Source: a bacterium
GTDB lineage: Bacteria; Zixibacteria; MSB-5A5; WJJR01
Reading direction: 5' to 3'
Assembly: GCA_021813505.1 (NCBI GenBank)
Contig: JAKAKI010000079.1
Span: 1 to 64,000, forward strand
DNA: 64,000 nucleotides
Part shown: positions 21,877 to 31,984 of the stretch, piece by piece
How positions within the stretch are numbered: the stretch's first letter is position 1
Layout of the letters: each line of letters begins with the position of its first letter
Program-made: the position numbers and the translations under genes
Notes under the pieces: generated by a model
Databases searched by the model: none
The model's input: only the letters and a program-made list of their open reading frames with translations
What the model was told of the DNA's origin: nothing

Positions 21877-23006
21877 AATGGCGCCAGGAACCACTCGGAA
21901 AAGGGGCGCTGGTCGGTCTGGCGATCTTCGCCATCTTGATCTTCTATGCCGCGGAGCACACCGCGCGGCCGATTCAGCAGCCACGCTACAAGACCAAGCT
22001 TCGCGCCGCTGAACTTGATCAGCAGGCCCAGCGCGCGATCGCCACCTATCTGCACGAGAAGGGTATCAAGATCGATCCGCGCAACGATCCCTGGGGTACG
22101 GGCCTGATCGGCGAGGAACGCACACCGATCACGTCAGACCGTGGCGTCGCCACCGCCAAAACGCTCGCCACCAATCCCAACTTCGCCGCGGCGTTTGTCG
22201 AATTACTCAATCGCGCCGGGGTCAAAAAAGGCGACGTCGTTGCCGCGGGGATGACCGGCTCGCTGCCCGGATGGGATGTGGCCTTCTTCGCCGCCTGTCA
22301 GGCCATGGAGCTCAAGCCGATATCCATCGTCTCCGTCGGCGCATCCGACTGGGGCGCCACCCGTCCCGACCTCACCTGGCTGGACATGGAAAACATCATT
22401 ACCAAAGCGAATGTCTGGGACGATCGCTCGTTTGCAGCCTCCCTCGGCGGCGGCGGTGACAACGGCCGGGGCATCTCGCCCGCCGGCCGCGACATGATCA
22501 AACAGGCGATTGCCCGCAACAATGTACAACTCATCGAGGACAAATCGCTCGAAGGTATCATCGATCGCCGCATGGTCCTCTACGACTCGCTCGCTGCAAA
22601 CATGGGCCCGATGGCCTGCTATGTGAACATCGGCGGCGGACTCGCCAACATGGGCGGCTCACTCAATGCCAAGCTCATACCTCCGGGAGTCTCGCGGCAC
22701 TTCGCAAAGCGCAATTACCCGGTCCGTGCGGTCATCAATCGCATGGCCGAACGGGGGATCCCCGTCATCAACTTGTCCAACGTCGTCCACATCGCCGATA
22801 TGTACAACCTCCCCGCCGTGGTCGGACCCGAAGCCCCGGCCATCGGCGAAGGCTCACTGTACTTTCGCGATCAGTTCAACACGTCCACCACAATCATCCT
22901 GACGGCCGTCCTGATGGTTGTCGTGTTTGCCGTGATCCGAATCGACCTGCGGCACCTGTTCTTCCGCCGCCGGTCCTCAGTGGCAACGGCACAGGAGCAC
23001 CCATGA
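21873..23006 (+). CDS. pgsW: Poly-gamma-glutamate system protein (PgsW-like)
   Basis: ATGA overlap with pgsC; TPITSDRGVATAKTLATNPNFAAAFVELLNRAGVKKGDVVAAGMTGSLPGWDVAFFAACQAMELKPISIVSVGASDWGATRPDLTWLDME. Confidence 0.8.
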   Translation: MKWRQEPLGKGALVGLAIFAILIFYAAEHTARPIQQPRYKTKLRAAELDQQAQRAIATYLHEKGIKIDPRNDPWGTGLIGEERTPITSDRGVATAKTLATNPNFAAAFVELLNRAGVKKGDVVAAGMTGSLPGWDVAFFAACQAMELKPISIVSVGASDWGATRPDLTWLDMENIITKANVWDDRSFAASLGGGGDNGRGISPAGRDMIKQAIARNNVQLIEDKSLEGIIDRRMVLYDSLAANMGPMACYVNIGGGLANMGGSLNAKLIPPGVSRHFAKRNYPVRAVINRMAERGIPVINLSNVVHIADMYNLPAVVGPEAPAIGEGSLYFRDQFNTSTTIILTAVLMVVVFAVIRIDLRHLFFRRRSSVATAQEHP

Positions 23007-23902
23007 AACTGCTGGCCGGGTCAGCAATTCTCGCAATCGCGGTGCTGGCGGGAGCCGGCAACTCGCGGGGCGACGAACTGCTCGCGCCAATCCGCGGGAG
23101 CATCGTCAATCTATCGATCAATGAAAAGCAGAGCACTTACTACAGACTCCATACTGATTCCACACTCGAAGTGACCGCCGCGGGCCCCGGCTGGCTCAGC
23201 GCCATCGTCCGGCTGATCCTGCCACCCGGCGCCACCGACAGTGCGTCCTACCGCGTCGTCGTGACCGCCGGCGCCGATACGATGAAGCAGTTCAGCGATA
23301 CGGTTGGCACCGCTGATGCGGAATTGGTCGGCTCCAAGGAGCTGCCGACCACCTCCAGAAAATTCTCCTTCCCGATTTCTGAGAAGCTGCGAACCTATAC
23401 GTTTCGCCTGCTGAACAATGGCGGCCGCGACGCCGCCGTGCGATTCCTCGTGCGGCGCCCGTCAGCGCATGCCAAAGAGCAGCCGCTTTACCCGATCGCG
23501 ATGGATCGCTCGCTTACACTGCTCTATCACGAGCGCCGGCTCGAGTTCCACCTGGCCACCGCGCAAAAACCCGTGAAAGTCCGCGTGATCGGACCAGTCA
23601 GATTGCGGATCGTCACCCGCCTGGTCTTCGGACCAACGATGAAGGGCCTGCAGCCCTATGCGCTGGATATGACACTCGACAAGGAGAAGCTCAAAGTGGA
23701 GGAACTCTCTTCCACAAAAGCGGTCTCCAGTGAGTTTGAAGACGAAAAGGAGTGGCTGCCGGGCAAAAGCCGAACCGTCTATGTCGCCATCCCTTCGGGC
23801 GAGCATGATCTGACGATCGCGCCGAAGGCAACCGGCGCCCCCGGCGTGGCCGTGCGATTCACCCTCCCGTCCGAGACGGGAACTTCAGACGAAAGCAATT
23901 GA
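23003..23902 (+). CDS. Conserved-looking periplasmic protein of unknown function, coupled to pgsW
   Basis: ATGA overlap with pgsW; signal peptide MKLLAGSAILAIAVLAGAGNSRGDE. Confidence 0.65.
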   Translation: MKLLAGSAILAIAVLAGAGNSRGDELLAPIRGSIVNLSINEKQSTYYRLHTDSTLEVTAAGPGWLSAIVRLILPPGATDSASYRVVVTAGADTMKQFSDTVGTADAELVGSKELPTTSRKFSFPISEKLRTYTFRLLNNGGRDAAVRFLVRRPSAHAKEQPLYPIAMDRSLTLLYHERRLEFHLATAQKPVKVRVIGPVRLRIVTRLVFGPTMKGLQPYALDMTLDKEKLKVEELSSTKAVSSEFEDEKEWLPGKSRTVYVAIPSGEHDLTIAPKATGAPGVAVRFTLPSETGTSDESN

Positions 23903-23906
23903 CGCC

Positions 23907-25115
23907 GTGCTCTCCGGACGGGTCATCCTCGGTGCCTTTGCGGCCGCTTTCCTTGGTCCGATTGCGTCCGGTCATGCCGCTGGTATGACGCTCGGACCTG
24001 GCCCTCAGGCCGTGCGTGTCCAGTGGGCTGCCGATTCGGCGTTCAGCCAGCGGCAACTCGATGACCCGAAGGCACAGGCACCAGAAGTTCAACCCCGCGT
24101 ACCGAATCCGCTGCCCGCTCCGGTGAAGAAGAAAGCTCGCTCCACCGCCTCGCTCCGTGGGCGGTGGGAATCCGGCCTCTCCGTGCGCGGGTATTACGAC
24201 GACAACATTCTCGATTATTCGCAGCGAGATCTGGATCACTTCAAATCGCGGACGCATCTCAACAAGTTCGCACTGGAAACGACCGACGACTGGGTGAACG
24301 ATCTCGGTGGTGACATCGGCCGCCGCTGGGGCTCCCGATCGCGCCATGAATACCGCGTTCGTCTCTCCGCTGATGTACACTGGTACGCCCGCAACAAAAT
24401 TAAAAATTGGGTCGACTACGCCGCCGAGGGCCGCTGGGCACGTCGCAAGACCACGCTCATCGCCCATCTGGGTTGGACCCCGCATTTTTACGTCCGCGAA
24501 CTTCAGGCACGGAACATTCCTCGTCAGTACCCCGCGTCACCGGCCTACAGGGCCGCCGAGTACCACGCCTGGTCGGCAAATCTGGAATATCGCTTTCAAT
24601 TCGCCCTCCCCTTGGAACATCGCCTCTCTGCGGGTTGGAAGCGGACGAACTACGGCCACGTTTTCGACGAACGCAGCAACTCAACGTACTGGGCAGAGTA
24701 TGGTTGGCAGGTTCCCCTGACGGCGGAGTGGAGCACTTCCTGGAGTTACCGCTTTGCGTCGGTGCTGGCCGACGGAAGGAATCTCCCTGCCAATTCCGTG
24801 GACATCAGCCGCGGTGAACATACGCTGCAAGCCGGCCTGGAGTACGATAGCCCCCACTCGCCGTTTGGGGCCGCACTAGCCGTAGCCTATGAGCGCCAGG
24901 ATTTCACCTCGAGCAAGCCCACCGACTCCGACCATTACGGCCGGCACGATGACGAGGTGCGCATCGTCCCGGAAATTCGGTTGGCCCTATCCGGAGGGTG
25001 GCGATACAAACTGTTCTATCAGTGGACTCACGAGACGTCGAATTCGAAACAGACAGCCGACTTCGGCGCCTTCAGTGACAATCAACTCGGACTGCGAGCG
25101 GCACACACATTCTAG
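23907..25115 (+). CDS. Putative outer-membrane beta-barrel protein
   Basis: Signal peptide; alternating amphipathic strands (RHEYRVRLSADVHWYARNK, YRFQFALPLEHRLSAGWKRTNYGHVF); terminal LGLRAAHTF ending in an aromatic residue. Confidence 0.6.
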   Translation: MLSGRVILGAFAAAFLGPIASGHAAGMTLGPGPQAVRVQWAADSAFSQRQLDDPKAQAPEVQPRVPNPLPAPVKKKARSTASLRGRWESGLSVRGYYDDNILDYSQRDLDHFKSRTHLNKFALETTDDWVNDLGGDIGRRWGSRSRHEYRVRLSADVHWYARNKIKNWVDYAAEGRWARRKTTLIAHLGWTPHFYVRELQARNIPRQYPASPAYRAAEYHAWSANLEYRFQFALPLEHRLSAGWKRTNYGHVFDERSNSTYWAEYGWQVPLTAEWSTSWSYRFASVLADGRNLPANSVDISRGEHTLQAGLEYDSPHSPFGAALAVAYERQDFTSSKPTDSDHYGRHDDEVRIVPEIRLALSGGWRYKLFYQWTHETSNSKQTADFGAFSDNQLGLRAAHTF

Positions 25116-25120
25116 CCATC

Positions 25121-26410
25121 ATGAAACGATCACGATCGATTTGGGCACTTCTGGCGATGCTGTTGTTGGCGGGGTGTGCCGGCCCCATCAAATCCCCGCC
25201 GTCCTCCCAGTTTCCCGCGATGGCGCCCGATGGCTCGCATGTGATTATCGGGTTTACCGATGCATTGTCGGACAAGTTTGGACGCGAGAACGTCGAGGTC
25301 ACCGCTTCTGACGGAACCCGGCTGACGATCGACTCTGTGTTTCTCGATTCCGTGTCGGGGGCGATGCTGGAGATCGAAGTCTCCCCATCCTACGATCTGC
25401 GGACACCGCTTCATGTGAAGGTCTTCGGACTCTGCTTCTTGCGGGGTCCTGCGGTCTCCGAGCAACCGATTGAGGTGACGATCGCTCCCGGCGTGCTCTA
25501 CAGCCGCGATATCGCCCCCTTGCTTGCCGCCCGGTGTTCCGGATGTCATGGCGCATCGAATCCCGGTGGGGGATACCGGACCGATTCGCGTGCGGCGCTG
25601 TATGCGTTCGGCAGCGACTCGCTCGACTTGAATCGCTCCCCGGATCTGATTCCGGGAAACGACCGCTGCCAATTGGCGGTCAAGACGTCATACACCGGCC
25701 GCGAATTCTACCGCGCGAATCTCGAGTTCTTTGAGGCAGAATTGATCCGGCAATGGATTCTCAACGGCGACGCGGCCGATGTCCATCCTGCGGGACTGCC
25801 GCGCTCCATCACCGCACAGGTTCGCAATTTCACCCTCGTTAATGTGGTATTCCCTGCCCAGCCGGACCTGTCCGAAGCTCTCCAACCGTCGAATTATCGC
25901 CTCGTCGATCTCGATGTCTCCGGTCCGCCTTTCACACCGGCCGGTGTCGAGGCCGAATCGCGCGGTGGCACCATTGTTACGCTCCGCTTCCCGCAGCAGA
26001 AAATGTATCACCACTACCAGTTGACAGTCGGCGCGATGCACGACCAGTATGGTATGCTCATGTTCGATTCAGCAACGGCCGGGTATCGGGCACTGTTATC
26101 GTACGCGGTTGACATCGCCCCGCTATTCGCCCGGACCTGCAATAACTGCCACGGGCCGTCGGCCACCGATTCATTGTGCGGCGGGTATCGGACAGACTCA
26201 TACGGCGCCCTCTTCGGCTACGGCTCCGATTCCACGCTCGACACACGCCACCGCAATCTGGAACCCGCCGATTCGATTTGTGCGATCGTCACCAAAACCC
26301 GCCAGATCGAAGGCAAAACCGGCAAGTGCGCCCTGCGAGTCCCGCTATCCCCGATGGAATCACACCAGATCACCGACTGGGTCATCAACTACTACGCACG
26401 AGAGAATTAA
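25121..26410 (+). CDS. Lipoprotein with two CxxCH heme-c domains (planctomycete-cytochrome-like) flanking an Ig-like region
   Basis: Lipobox LLLAGCAG; CSGCHGASNPGGGYRTDSRAALYAFGSDS and CNNCHGPSATDSLCGGYRTDSYGALFGYGSDS. Confidence 0.75.
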   Translation: MKRSRSIWALLAMLLLAGCAGPIKSPPSSQFPAMAPDGSHVIIGFTDALSDKFGRENVEVTASDGTRLTIDSVFLDSVSGAMLEIEVSPSYDLRTPLHVKVFGLCFLRGPAVSEQPIEVTIAPGVLYSRDIAPLLAARCSGCHGASNPGGGYRTDSRAALYAFGSDSLDLNRSPDLIPGNDRCQLAVKTSYTGREFYRANLEFFEAELIRQWILNGDAADVHPAGLPRSITAQVRNFTLVNVVFPAQPDLSEALQPSNYRLVDLDVSGPPFTPAGVEAESRGGTIVTLRFPQQKMYHHYQLTVGAMHDQYGMLMFDSATAGYRALLSYAVDIAPLFARTCNNCHGPSATDSLCGGYRTDSYGALFGYGSDSTLDTRHRNLEPADSICAIVTKTRQIEGKTGKCALRVPLSPMESHQITDWVINYYAREN

Positions 26411-26484
26411 CCGGACTCGTTCTGCCACCTTCATATTCTCAGCGGCATAACAACCGGCATCTTCCAAAGTCACGAAATGGCGAA

Positions 26485-26545
26485 GGATCTGCCGTCCATC
26501 CCCTGATCCAGGGACGGAAACTCCAGATCCTTCGCCCATGACGCC
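26485..26545. repeat. Inverted repeat, gcgaaggatctg ... cagatccttcgc
   Basis: ggcgaaggatctgccgtcc...ggacggaaactccagatccttcgccc. Confidence 0.6.
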
Positions 26546-26649
26546 GGATTCAGTCTGCCTTCCCAGCCATCGCTTATGCCAAGTGAGTCTTCTGGCGGTC
26601 TTTTGTTTCGCTGGCGTTCCTACGACCCGCGCGAATTCCCCTGACGTCG

Positions 26650-28368
26650 TTACGGGCAATTCCCCGGGTACGGGTCGCACGCGCAGGGATTGCAGGGCGG
26701 GTTGCCGCCCTGGAAGGCATAGTCAATCATACGGACAATGTCGAGGACATCGTCAACACCATCGCAATTGATGTCCCCCCGGTCGATGTGGGGACAACCG
26801 GCATCCTGAACCGGCTGCGTTCCTCCGGAGAAGGCGTGGTCGATCAGTGCCACCACGTCCATTACATCAATCGCGTCGTCGTTACCAGTCACGTCTCCAT
26901 GATGCGCACACCCGCTCTGATCCGGACTGGGGTAAACCGGACAGACGTCGCACGCATCACCGATCCCATCACCATCGCCATCCGCCTGGCTCAGGTTGGC
27001 CACCGTGGGACAATTGTCACAGACGTCGCCGATTCCGTCAAGGTCAGTGTCCGTCTGATTGGAATTCGCAATCGACGGGCAATTATCCACCGGGCACGTG
27101 TTGGGAAATCCCGGATCGCCAGATCCATCCCCATCGGTATCGGTGCAGGCATCGCAGACGTCACCACGGCCATCGTGATCGGCATCTTCCTGAAGCGGAT
27201 TGGCGATGTCGGGGCAATTGTCGTTTACGTCCGCAATCCCATCGCCATCGAGATCCAATTGGTCGCCGTCCGGTCCGCCGTAGGCTCCCATATCGTTCCG
27301 GAGCGTCCCCATCGCGGGATACAGCGCCATGCCAGGGGCCCCCGGATCTTCGAGGTCATTGAACGCAGTAGATGGATCGCCGCCATCGATCGCTGGTGAA
27401 CCGGCGTTTAGGTGAAAACTGCTGAAATCGGCAAATGACGGGAGGAGATTGATGTTCCCAGTGCCGGCGTACCCCCCGCTGACATCAGAGTACGTGACAT
27501 TCGCCGTTCCTCCGGACATCGGCTTGATCTGGACCGATGTGTTACTCCAGAGAATCCCGTTGGCAACAACTGCGGTCCCCGCAAACGACACGACGCCCCC
27601 GCTCCCGGCGCCACCACTGACATTGCCATAGACGACGTTGTTATATTGCGTGGTCGCGGGCGTCGCTCCATTCAGCCAGACAGATCCGCCACCGTACGAA
27701 CCCACGGCCCGATTGGCATTGAGAATGTTATTTCTGACAGTGGCGCTTACCGGGAAGTTCAACACGATTCCCGATCCGTACGCCCCGACATTGTCAATGA
27801 ACGTGTTGTACAGGATCCGGGGGCTGCCATCGCCGGCACGGATACCACCACCGCCGTAGCTCGTCACTCCGCCACCGGTGAGATAATTGCTCTGGAACAG
27901 ATTGTGTCGGATTGTCGGTGACGTGTAAGCGCAGAGGATGCCCCCGCCCTCGCGATAATACCCCGCCCCATGCTCATCGTGCCAGACCGTCCCCAGTCCA
28001 TTGGCCAGCGTGAATCCCTGTATGACCGTCCGCGCATCCTCGCCATCGATCACCACAATCACGCTCGCTGTGTCGGGTTTGACCGGTGTGCTGCCGTCGA
28101 TGATTGTACTGGCAATGAACGATGGATCCTTGGCCAGCACATAGTGGCTGGTCAGCACGATCCTCTTGCCGAACATTCGGAGATTCTCGAAGTACGTACC
28201 GGGCGCGACCAGGACTGTGTCTCCGTTGGCAGCCGCATTGATGCCGGCCTGAATCGTCGGCTGATCCGCGGGGACATTAATCGAAGAGGCGTTGGATACT
28301 ACTGCGATGCCGAGAACAAGCAGTCCCAGCATGGCCACGATAGCCAAACCCAATCCGTTCTTCTTCAT
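26650..28368 (-). CDS. Secreted parallel beta-helix protein with thrombospondin type-3 calcium repeats and C-terminal dockerin-like pair
   Basis: [33 protein letters not shown]; repeated DxDGDGIxDxxDNCP; C-terminal [26 protein letters not shown]...[25 protein letters not shown]. Confidence 0.88.
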   Translation of the reverse strand: MKKNGLGLAIVAMLGLLVLGIAVVSNASSINVPADQPTIQAGINAAANGDTVLVAPGTYFENLRMFGKRIVLTSHYVLAKDPSFIASTIIDGSTPVKPDTASVIVVIDGEDARTVIQGFTLANGLGTVWHDEHGAGYYREGGGILCAYTSPTIRHNLFQSNYLTGGGVTSYGGGGIRAGDGSPRILYNTFIDNVGAYGSGIVLNFPVSATVRNNILNANRAVGSYGGGSVWLNGATPATTQYNNVVYGNVSGGAGSGGVVSFAGTAVVANGILWSNTSVQIKPMSGGTANVTYSDVSGGYAGTGNINLLPSFADFSSFHLNAGSPAIDGGDPSTAFNDLEDPGAPGMALYPAMGTLRNDMGAYGGPDGDQLDLDGDGIADVNDNCPDIANPLQEDADHDGRGDVCDACTDTDGDGSGDPGFPNTCPVDNCPSIANSNQTDTDLDGIGDVCDNCPTVANLSQADGDGDGIGDACDVCPVYPSPDQSGCAHHGDVTGNDDAIDVMDVVALIDHAFSGGTQPVQDAGCPHIDRGDINCDGVDDVLDIVRMIDYAFQGGNPPCNPCACDPYPGNCP

Positions 28369-28654
28369 GACAGCTCCTTTGGACACATCGGTCCCGATGT
28401 CGGCGCAGCACCACCCGCGCACCCGGCTGATTGTCGCCGGGAGCAGGAGTGGCAGTACGCGCTCACCTGTTCATGCGGAAGGAATTAATGATCCGATCGG
28501 GCGATCCGGGACAATCGCCCATCGCAACCGGCCTTCCACCTGCCCGCAAGATATCGGGACGATAGAGCGGCGAAATGAATCTGTGTTGAAGTGCAACTTG
28601 CGGGGGATAAGCGGTCGATTTTTGGTGACGAGTGGCGCTCCGATGAAAGCCAAA

Positions 28655-29404
28655 CTATAACGCGCCATCCAGATTCTGACGGTATCGCCGGCTGACCGTC
28701 AGGCGGGTTCCATCGCGCAGCTTGAGCACGTATTCGCCTTTCCCCATCGCGTGCAGTTCCTTGATGCGGCTGATATTCACGATGATATTGCGGTGGACGC
28801 GCCGGAAGGTCCTCTGATCCAGACGTTTCTCCATGCTCTTCATCGTCTGGCGATACAGGTGCGTCTGTCCGCCGGCGTGGATCGTCACGTAGTTCCCCGC
28901 CGATTCGATCCAGTCGATTTCACTGACGGCGACCAGAACCCCCCGTCCCACCGACTTGATCAGGATGCGTTCATCCTTCCGGTTATCCGGCCTGAGATCA
29001 GCCAGTAATGCCTGTATCTGAGCTTGGGTGAGCGCGGCCTGTCCGTGAGCCATGTGCTCCCGCGCCCGTTGCACTGCCCGGTTGAAACGGTCCCGGTCGA
29101 ACGGCTTCAGAATGTAATCGAGTGCGTGCACGTCGAAGGCGCGCACGGCAAACTGATCGAATGCCGTCACGAAGATGATCGCGGGAAGTGTGGTGTCACC
29201 CGCCTGCTGCAGCACACCAAAGCCATCCAGTTCGGGCATCTGAATATCGAGAAAGACCACATCCGGCGCCTGCGTGCGAATCGCTTCGGCCGCCTCTCGG
29301 CCATTCGCGCATTCACCCACTACGGTCACGTCGGGAATGTCCGCCAACAGCGTCCGGATGCGCTTGCGCGCCAGCGGTTCATCGTCGGCGATAAGAACGC
29401 GCAT
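28655..29404 (-). CDS. LytTR-family response regulator (LytR/AlgR-like)
   Basis: MRVLIADDEPLARKRIRTLLADIPDVTVVGEC receiver; C-terminal LytTR with FRRVHRNIIVNISRI. Confidence 0.93.
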   Translation of the reverse strand: MRVLIADDEPLARKRIRTLLADIPDVTVVGECANGREAAEAIRTQAPDVVFLDIQMPELDGFGVLQQAGDTTLPAIIFVTAFDQFAVRAFDVHALDYILKPFDRDRFNRAVQRAREHMAHGQAALTQAQIQALLADLRPDNRKDERILIKSVGRGVLVAVSEIDWIESAGNYVTIHAGGQTHLYRQTMKSMEKRLDQRTFRRVHRNIIVNISRIKELHAMGKGEYVLKLRDGTRLTVSRRYRQNLDGAL

Positions 29405-29412
29405 GGCTCCAG

Positions 29413-30549
29413 CTATTCCTGCACCATCGATGGCGAGAGGCCCGGGGGCCGCAGTGGCAGATGGATCGTGATCGTGAGCCCGCCGGAATCCACGATCGAA
29501 AACCGGCACTGGTCGCCATAGAGCTGTTGCAGCCGCTCGCGGACATTGGCCAGCCCCACGCCGTTGCCGTTGGTGCTCTGCGCCGTCCGGTCCAGCCCTA
29601 CCCCGTCATCAGAGACTTCGAGACGAAGCATCTCCCCTTCACACACAGCGCTAACCCGCACCGTTCCCCCCGCCGCCTTTGGTGTGATCCCGTGGCGGAT
29701 CGCGTTTTCCACCAACGGTTGCAGGATAAGATTGGGAACCTCGACGTCGAGCGCCTGCGGTGACACGTTAATCTCGGTCCGCAACCGGTCCGAAAACCGA
29801 ATCCGCTCCACCTCAAGATACTTCTCCACGAAATCCAGTTCTTCCCGCAACGGAACGGTGTGCCGGCCGTCGGCGCGCAGTGCCAGGCGCAGCAGATCGC
29901 TCAATCGCGAGATCATCCGGTCGGCCGCCTCGACATCCTCACGCATCAATGCCGAGATCGTGTGCAGCGTATTGAACAGAAAGTGCGGCTGAAGCTGTGC
30001 CTTGAGCGCCTGCAATTGCGCCCCGGCCAGACGCGTGCGCAGCTCGGCCGCCAGCAACTCCTCCTGGCGGTGCCGCCGCGCGTAGGCGATGACATACGAT
30101 GCCACCGCGATCAGCGCATACGCCAGCAGGGTCGTGTGAAACCGGTTCCGCAGCATCAGCCAGAACGCATCCGAAACCGTCTCCAGTCCCGGCATGTGGA
30201 CTCCATGCATGTAGTAGTAGTCAATCGACCGATTGGCGCAGGCATAGAGATACACATGGACGAGCGATATCACGCACCCGGCGGCGAGATGAATCACAAG
30301 CGACGAGCGCCACCTCAAACGGTCGAATCGCAGCCGTGAACACAGCTTGAAGATGGCAACGCTGAAAATTCCCCAGAGGTACCACTCGACCAATCCCAGA
30401 AGCAGTGACTCCGACCAGGTGATTGGATCCTTCGCATTCTTGAACAGGATGTACCAACGTGTGGCCCAGAATACGCCCAGGAGCGTCCACCCCAGTACAA
30501 AGAGCGCCCATCGCGGAAATTGACTTTTGATCGCGGGTCGTGGCGTCAT
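29413..30549 (-). CDS. LytS-like sensor histidine kinase (His_kinase + HATPase)
   Basis: LKAQLQPHFLFNTLHTISALMREDVEAADRMISRLSDLLR; NGNGVGLANVRERLQQLYG. Confidence 0.93.
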   Translation of the reverse strand: MTPRPAIKSQFPRWALFVLGWTLLGVFWATRWYILFKNAKDPITWSESLLLGLVEWYLWGIFSVAIFKLCSRLRFDRLRWRSSLVIHLAAGCVISLVHVYLYACANRSIDYYYMHGVHMPGLETVSDAFWLMLRNRFHTTLLAYALIAVASYVIAYARRHRQEELLAAELRTRLAGAQLQALKAQLQPHFLFNTLHTISALMREDVEAADRMISRLSDLLRLALRADGRHTVPLREELDFVEKYLEVERIRFSDRLRTEINVSPQALDVEVPNLILQPLVENAIRHGITPKAAGGTVRVSAVCEGEMLRLEVSDDGVGLDRTAQSTNGNGVGLANVRERLQQLYGDQCRFSIVDSGGLTITIHLPLRPPGLSPSMVQE

Positions 30550-30725
30550 CGCTTAGTACGGTTGATTTCGGTGGCGATCCTGCGAATGTTCATCTACTGA
30601 ACGCCGAATCGGCGTGCATCGCCAAGCCGGTGGTTCGGTGCTCGTTCACCAATCCAACCCAAGATACGGATTCTGCGAAATCTGACAAGCCGCTCACTTC
30701 GAACCGCTGCAACGCCAAACGAGAT

Positions 30726-30761
30726 GGCCGCCGTTCAGATCTTGTGATCCGAACAGCGGCC
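30726..30761 (-). terminator. Candidate hairpin terminator downstream of the two-CW gene
   Basis: ggccgccgttcagatcttgtgatccgaacagcggcc, about 14 bp of stem with two mismatches. Confidence 0.4.
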
Positions 30762-30797
30762 ACTCCATTCCTTGTTTGATGCGCTGTGACTCGGTGG

Positions 30798-31118
30798 TCA
30801 GCGTCCTGCGATCGGCGTCTTCTTCAGCGTCTGATTCGGCTTCAAGAGCAGGAATTGATGCCCTTCCTCCTGCTTGATCCGCTTGAAGACATCACAATTC
30901 ATGCAAGTGAGCTGCTTATCCGCAAACGAGCCCTGAACCTTGCCACCGCAAAAGGTCCCGGCAACAGCCCAGCACAACCGCCCGGCGTTCTTGCCCGAAT
31001 TGTGGCCATTTGAGGTCATATCCGTCGATGCCGGACACACGCCCATCTCGGCAACCTTTACGCCTCCCGGTCCCCGCCCGCAATTCTTGATCTCCCAACA
31101 GTTTGCCTTTTGACCCAT
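30798..31118 (-). CDS. Small cysteine-rich two-CW-type protein
   Basis: MGQKANCWEIKNCGRGPGG...GRLCWAVAGTFCGG...LTCMNCDVFKRIKQEEG. Confidence 0.7.
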   Translation of the reverse strand: MGQKANCWEIKNCGRGPGGVKVAEMGVCPASTDMTSNGHNSGKNAGRLCWAVAGTFCGGKVQGSFADKQLTCMNCDVFKRIKQEEGHQFLLLKPNQTLKKTPIAGR

Positions 31119-31230
31119 ATCCGCCTCTCTTTGCCCCTTTCAGAGAGTATCGGAAAGATGACATTCACCTTTCGGGATTAGGCAATCGTGAAACCACAGT
31201 GGACCGCAAGCTGCAACGGCTTGCACATTC

Positions 31231-31400
31231 GTGTGCCACGGACCACGCACGGGTGCCACGGACCACACACGGGTGCCACGGACAAGGAAGATCGAGCGGC
31301 TTTTTGCTCGATCTTCTTTGTCCGTGTCTTTTTCAATTGTGAGGAAAAGACACGGACAAGCCTTCTCCAAAAGGCCAGAGAAGGCTTTCCCGTGGCACAC
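31231..31400 (+). repeat. MITE-like element family 1, copy B (core only, triplicated gtgccacggac start)
   Basis: gtgccacggaccacgcacgggtgccacggaccacacacgggtgccacggacaaggaagatcgagcggctttttgctcgatcttctttgtccgtgtc...cacggacaagccttctcc. Confidence 0.75.
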
Positions 31401-31426
31401 AACCCTGCCCTGCCGAACGGCAATTA

Positions 31427-31864
31427 TTACGCCTTCACCACAACCACGGCGCAATGCGCGCACCGCGTAGCCTTAATCGGAATAGCCGACAGGCACTCAG
31501 GACAGGTCTTGGTGGCCGGCGGCGCCGCTTCTTCCGGCTTCTTCATCTTGTTCATCGCCTTGATGAGCAGGAAGATCACAAACGCCACGATGACGAAATC
31601 GATCACCGTGTTGATGAATACGCCGTAGTTGATCGTCGGCGCCCCAGCGGCCTGCGCCGCCGCCAGCGACGGATACGGCCCGCCTTTGAGTGTGATGAAC
31701 AGGCTGGAGAAATTCACATTGCCCAGCATCAATCCCAACGGCGGCATCAAAACATCCGCGACAATCGACGACACGATCTTGCCGAAGGCCGCGCCGATAA
31801 TGATACCGACAGCCATGTCCACGACATTGCCCCGCATGGCAAATTTCTTGAACTCCTGCAGCAT
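31427..31864 (-). CDS. mscL: Large-conductance mechanosensitive channel with C-terminal zinc-ribbon-like extension
   Basis: [45 protein letters not shown]-terminal [18 protein letters not shown]. Confidence 0.93.
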   Translation of the reverse strand: MLQEFKKFAMRGNVVDMAVGIIIGAAFGKIVSSIVADVLMPPLGLMLGNVNFSSLFITLKGGPYPSLAAAQAAGAPTINYGVFINTVIDFVIVAFVIFLLIKAMNKMKKPEEAAPPATKTCPECLSAIPIKATRCAHCAVVVVKA

Positions 31865-31984
31865 AAGATCCTCCTCCTGCGAAATGGTCGAATCGATTCA
31901 CTGATTTTCCCTGGTACAATTCAACGCCACTCTGAGCCCCCCACTTTTATCCTGCTCCTCGTTGTCATCCTGACTCCCCTCTAA

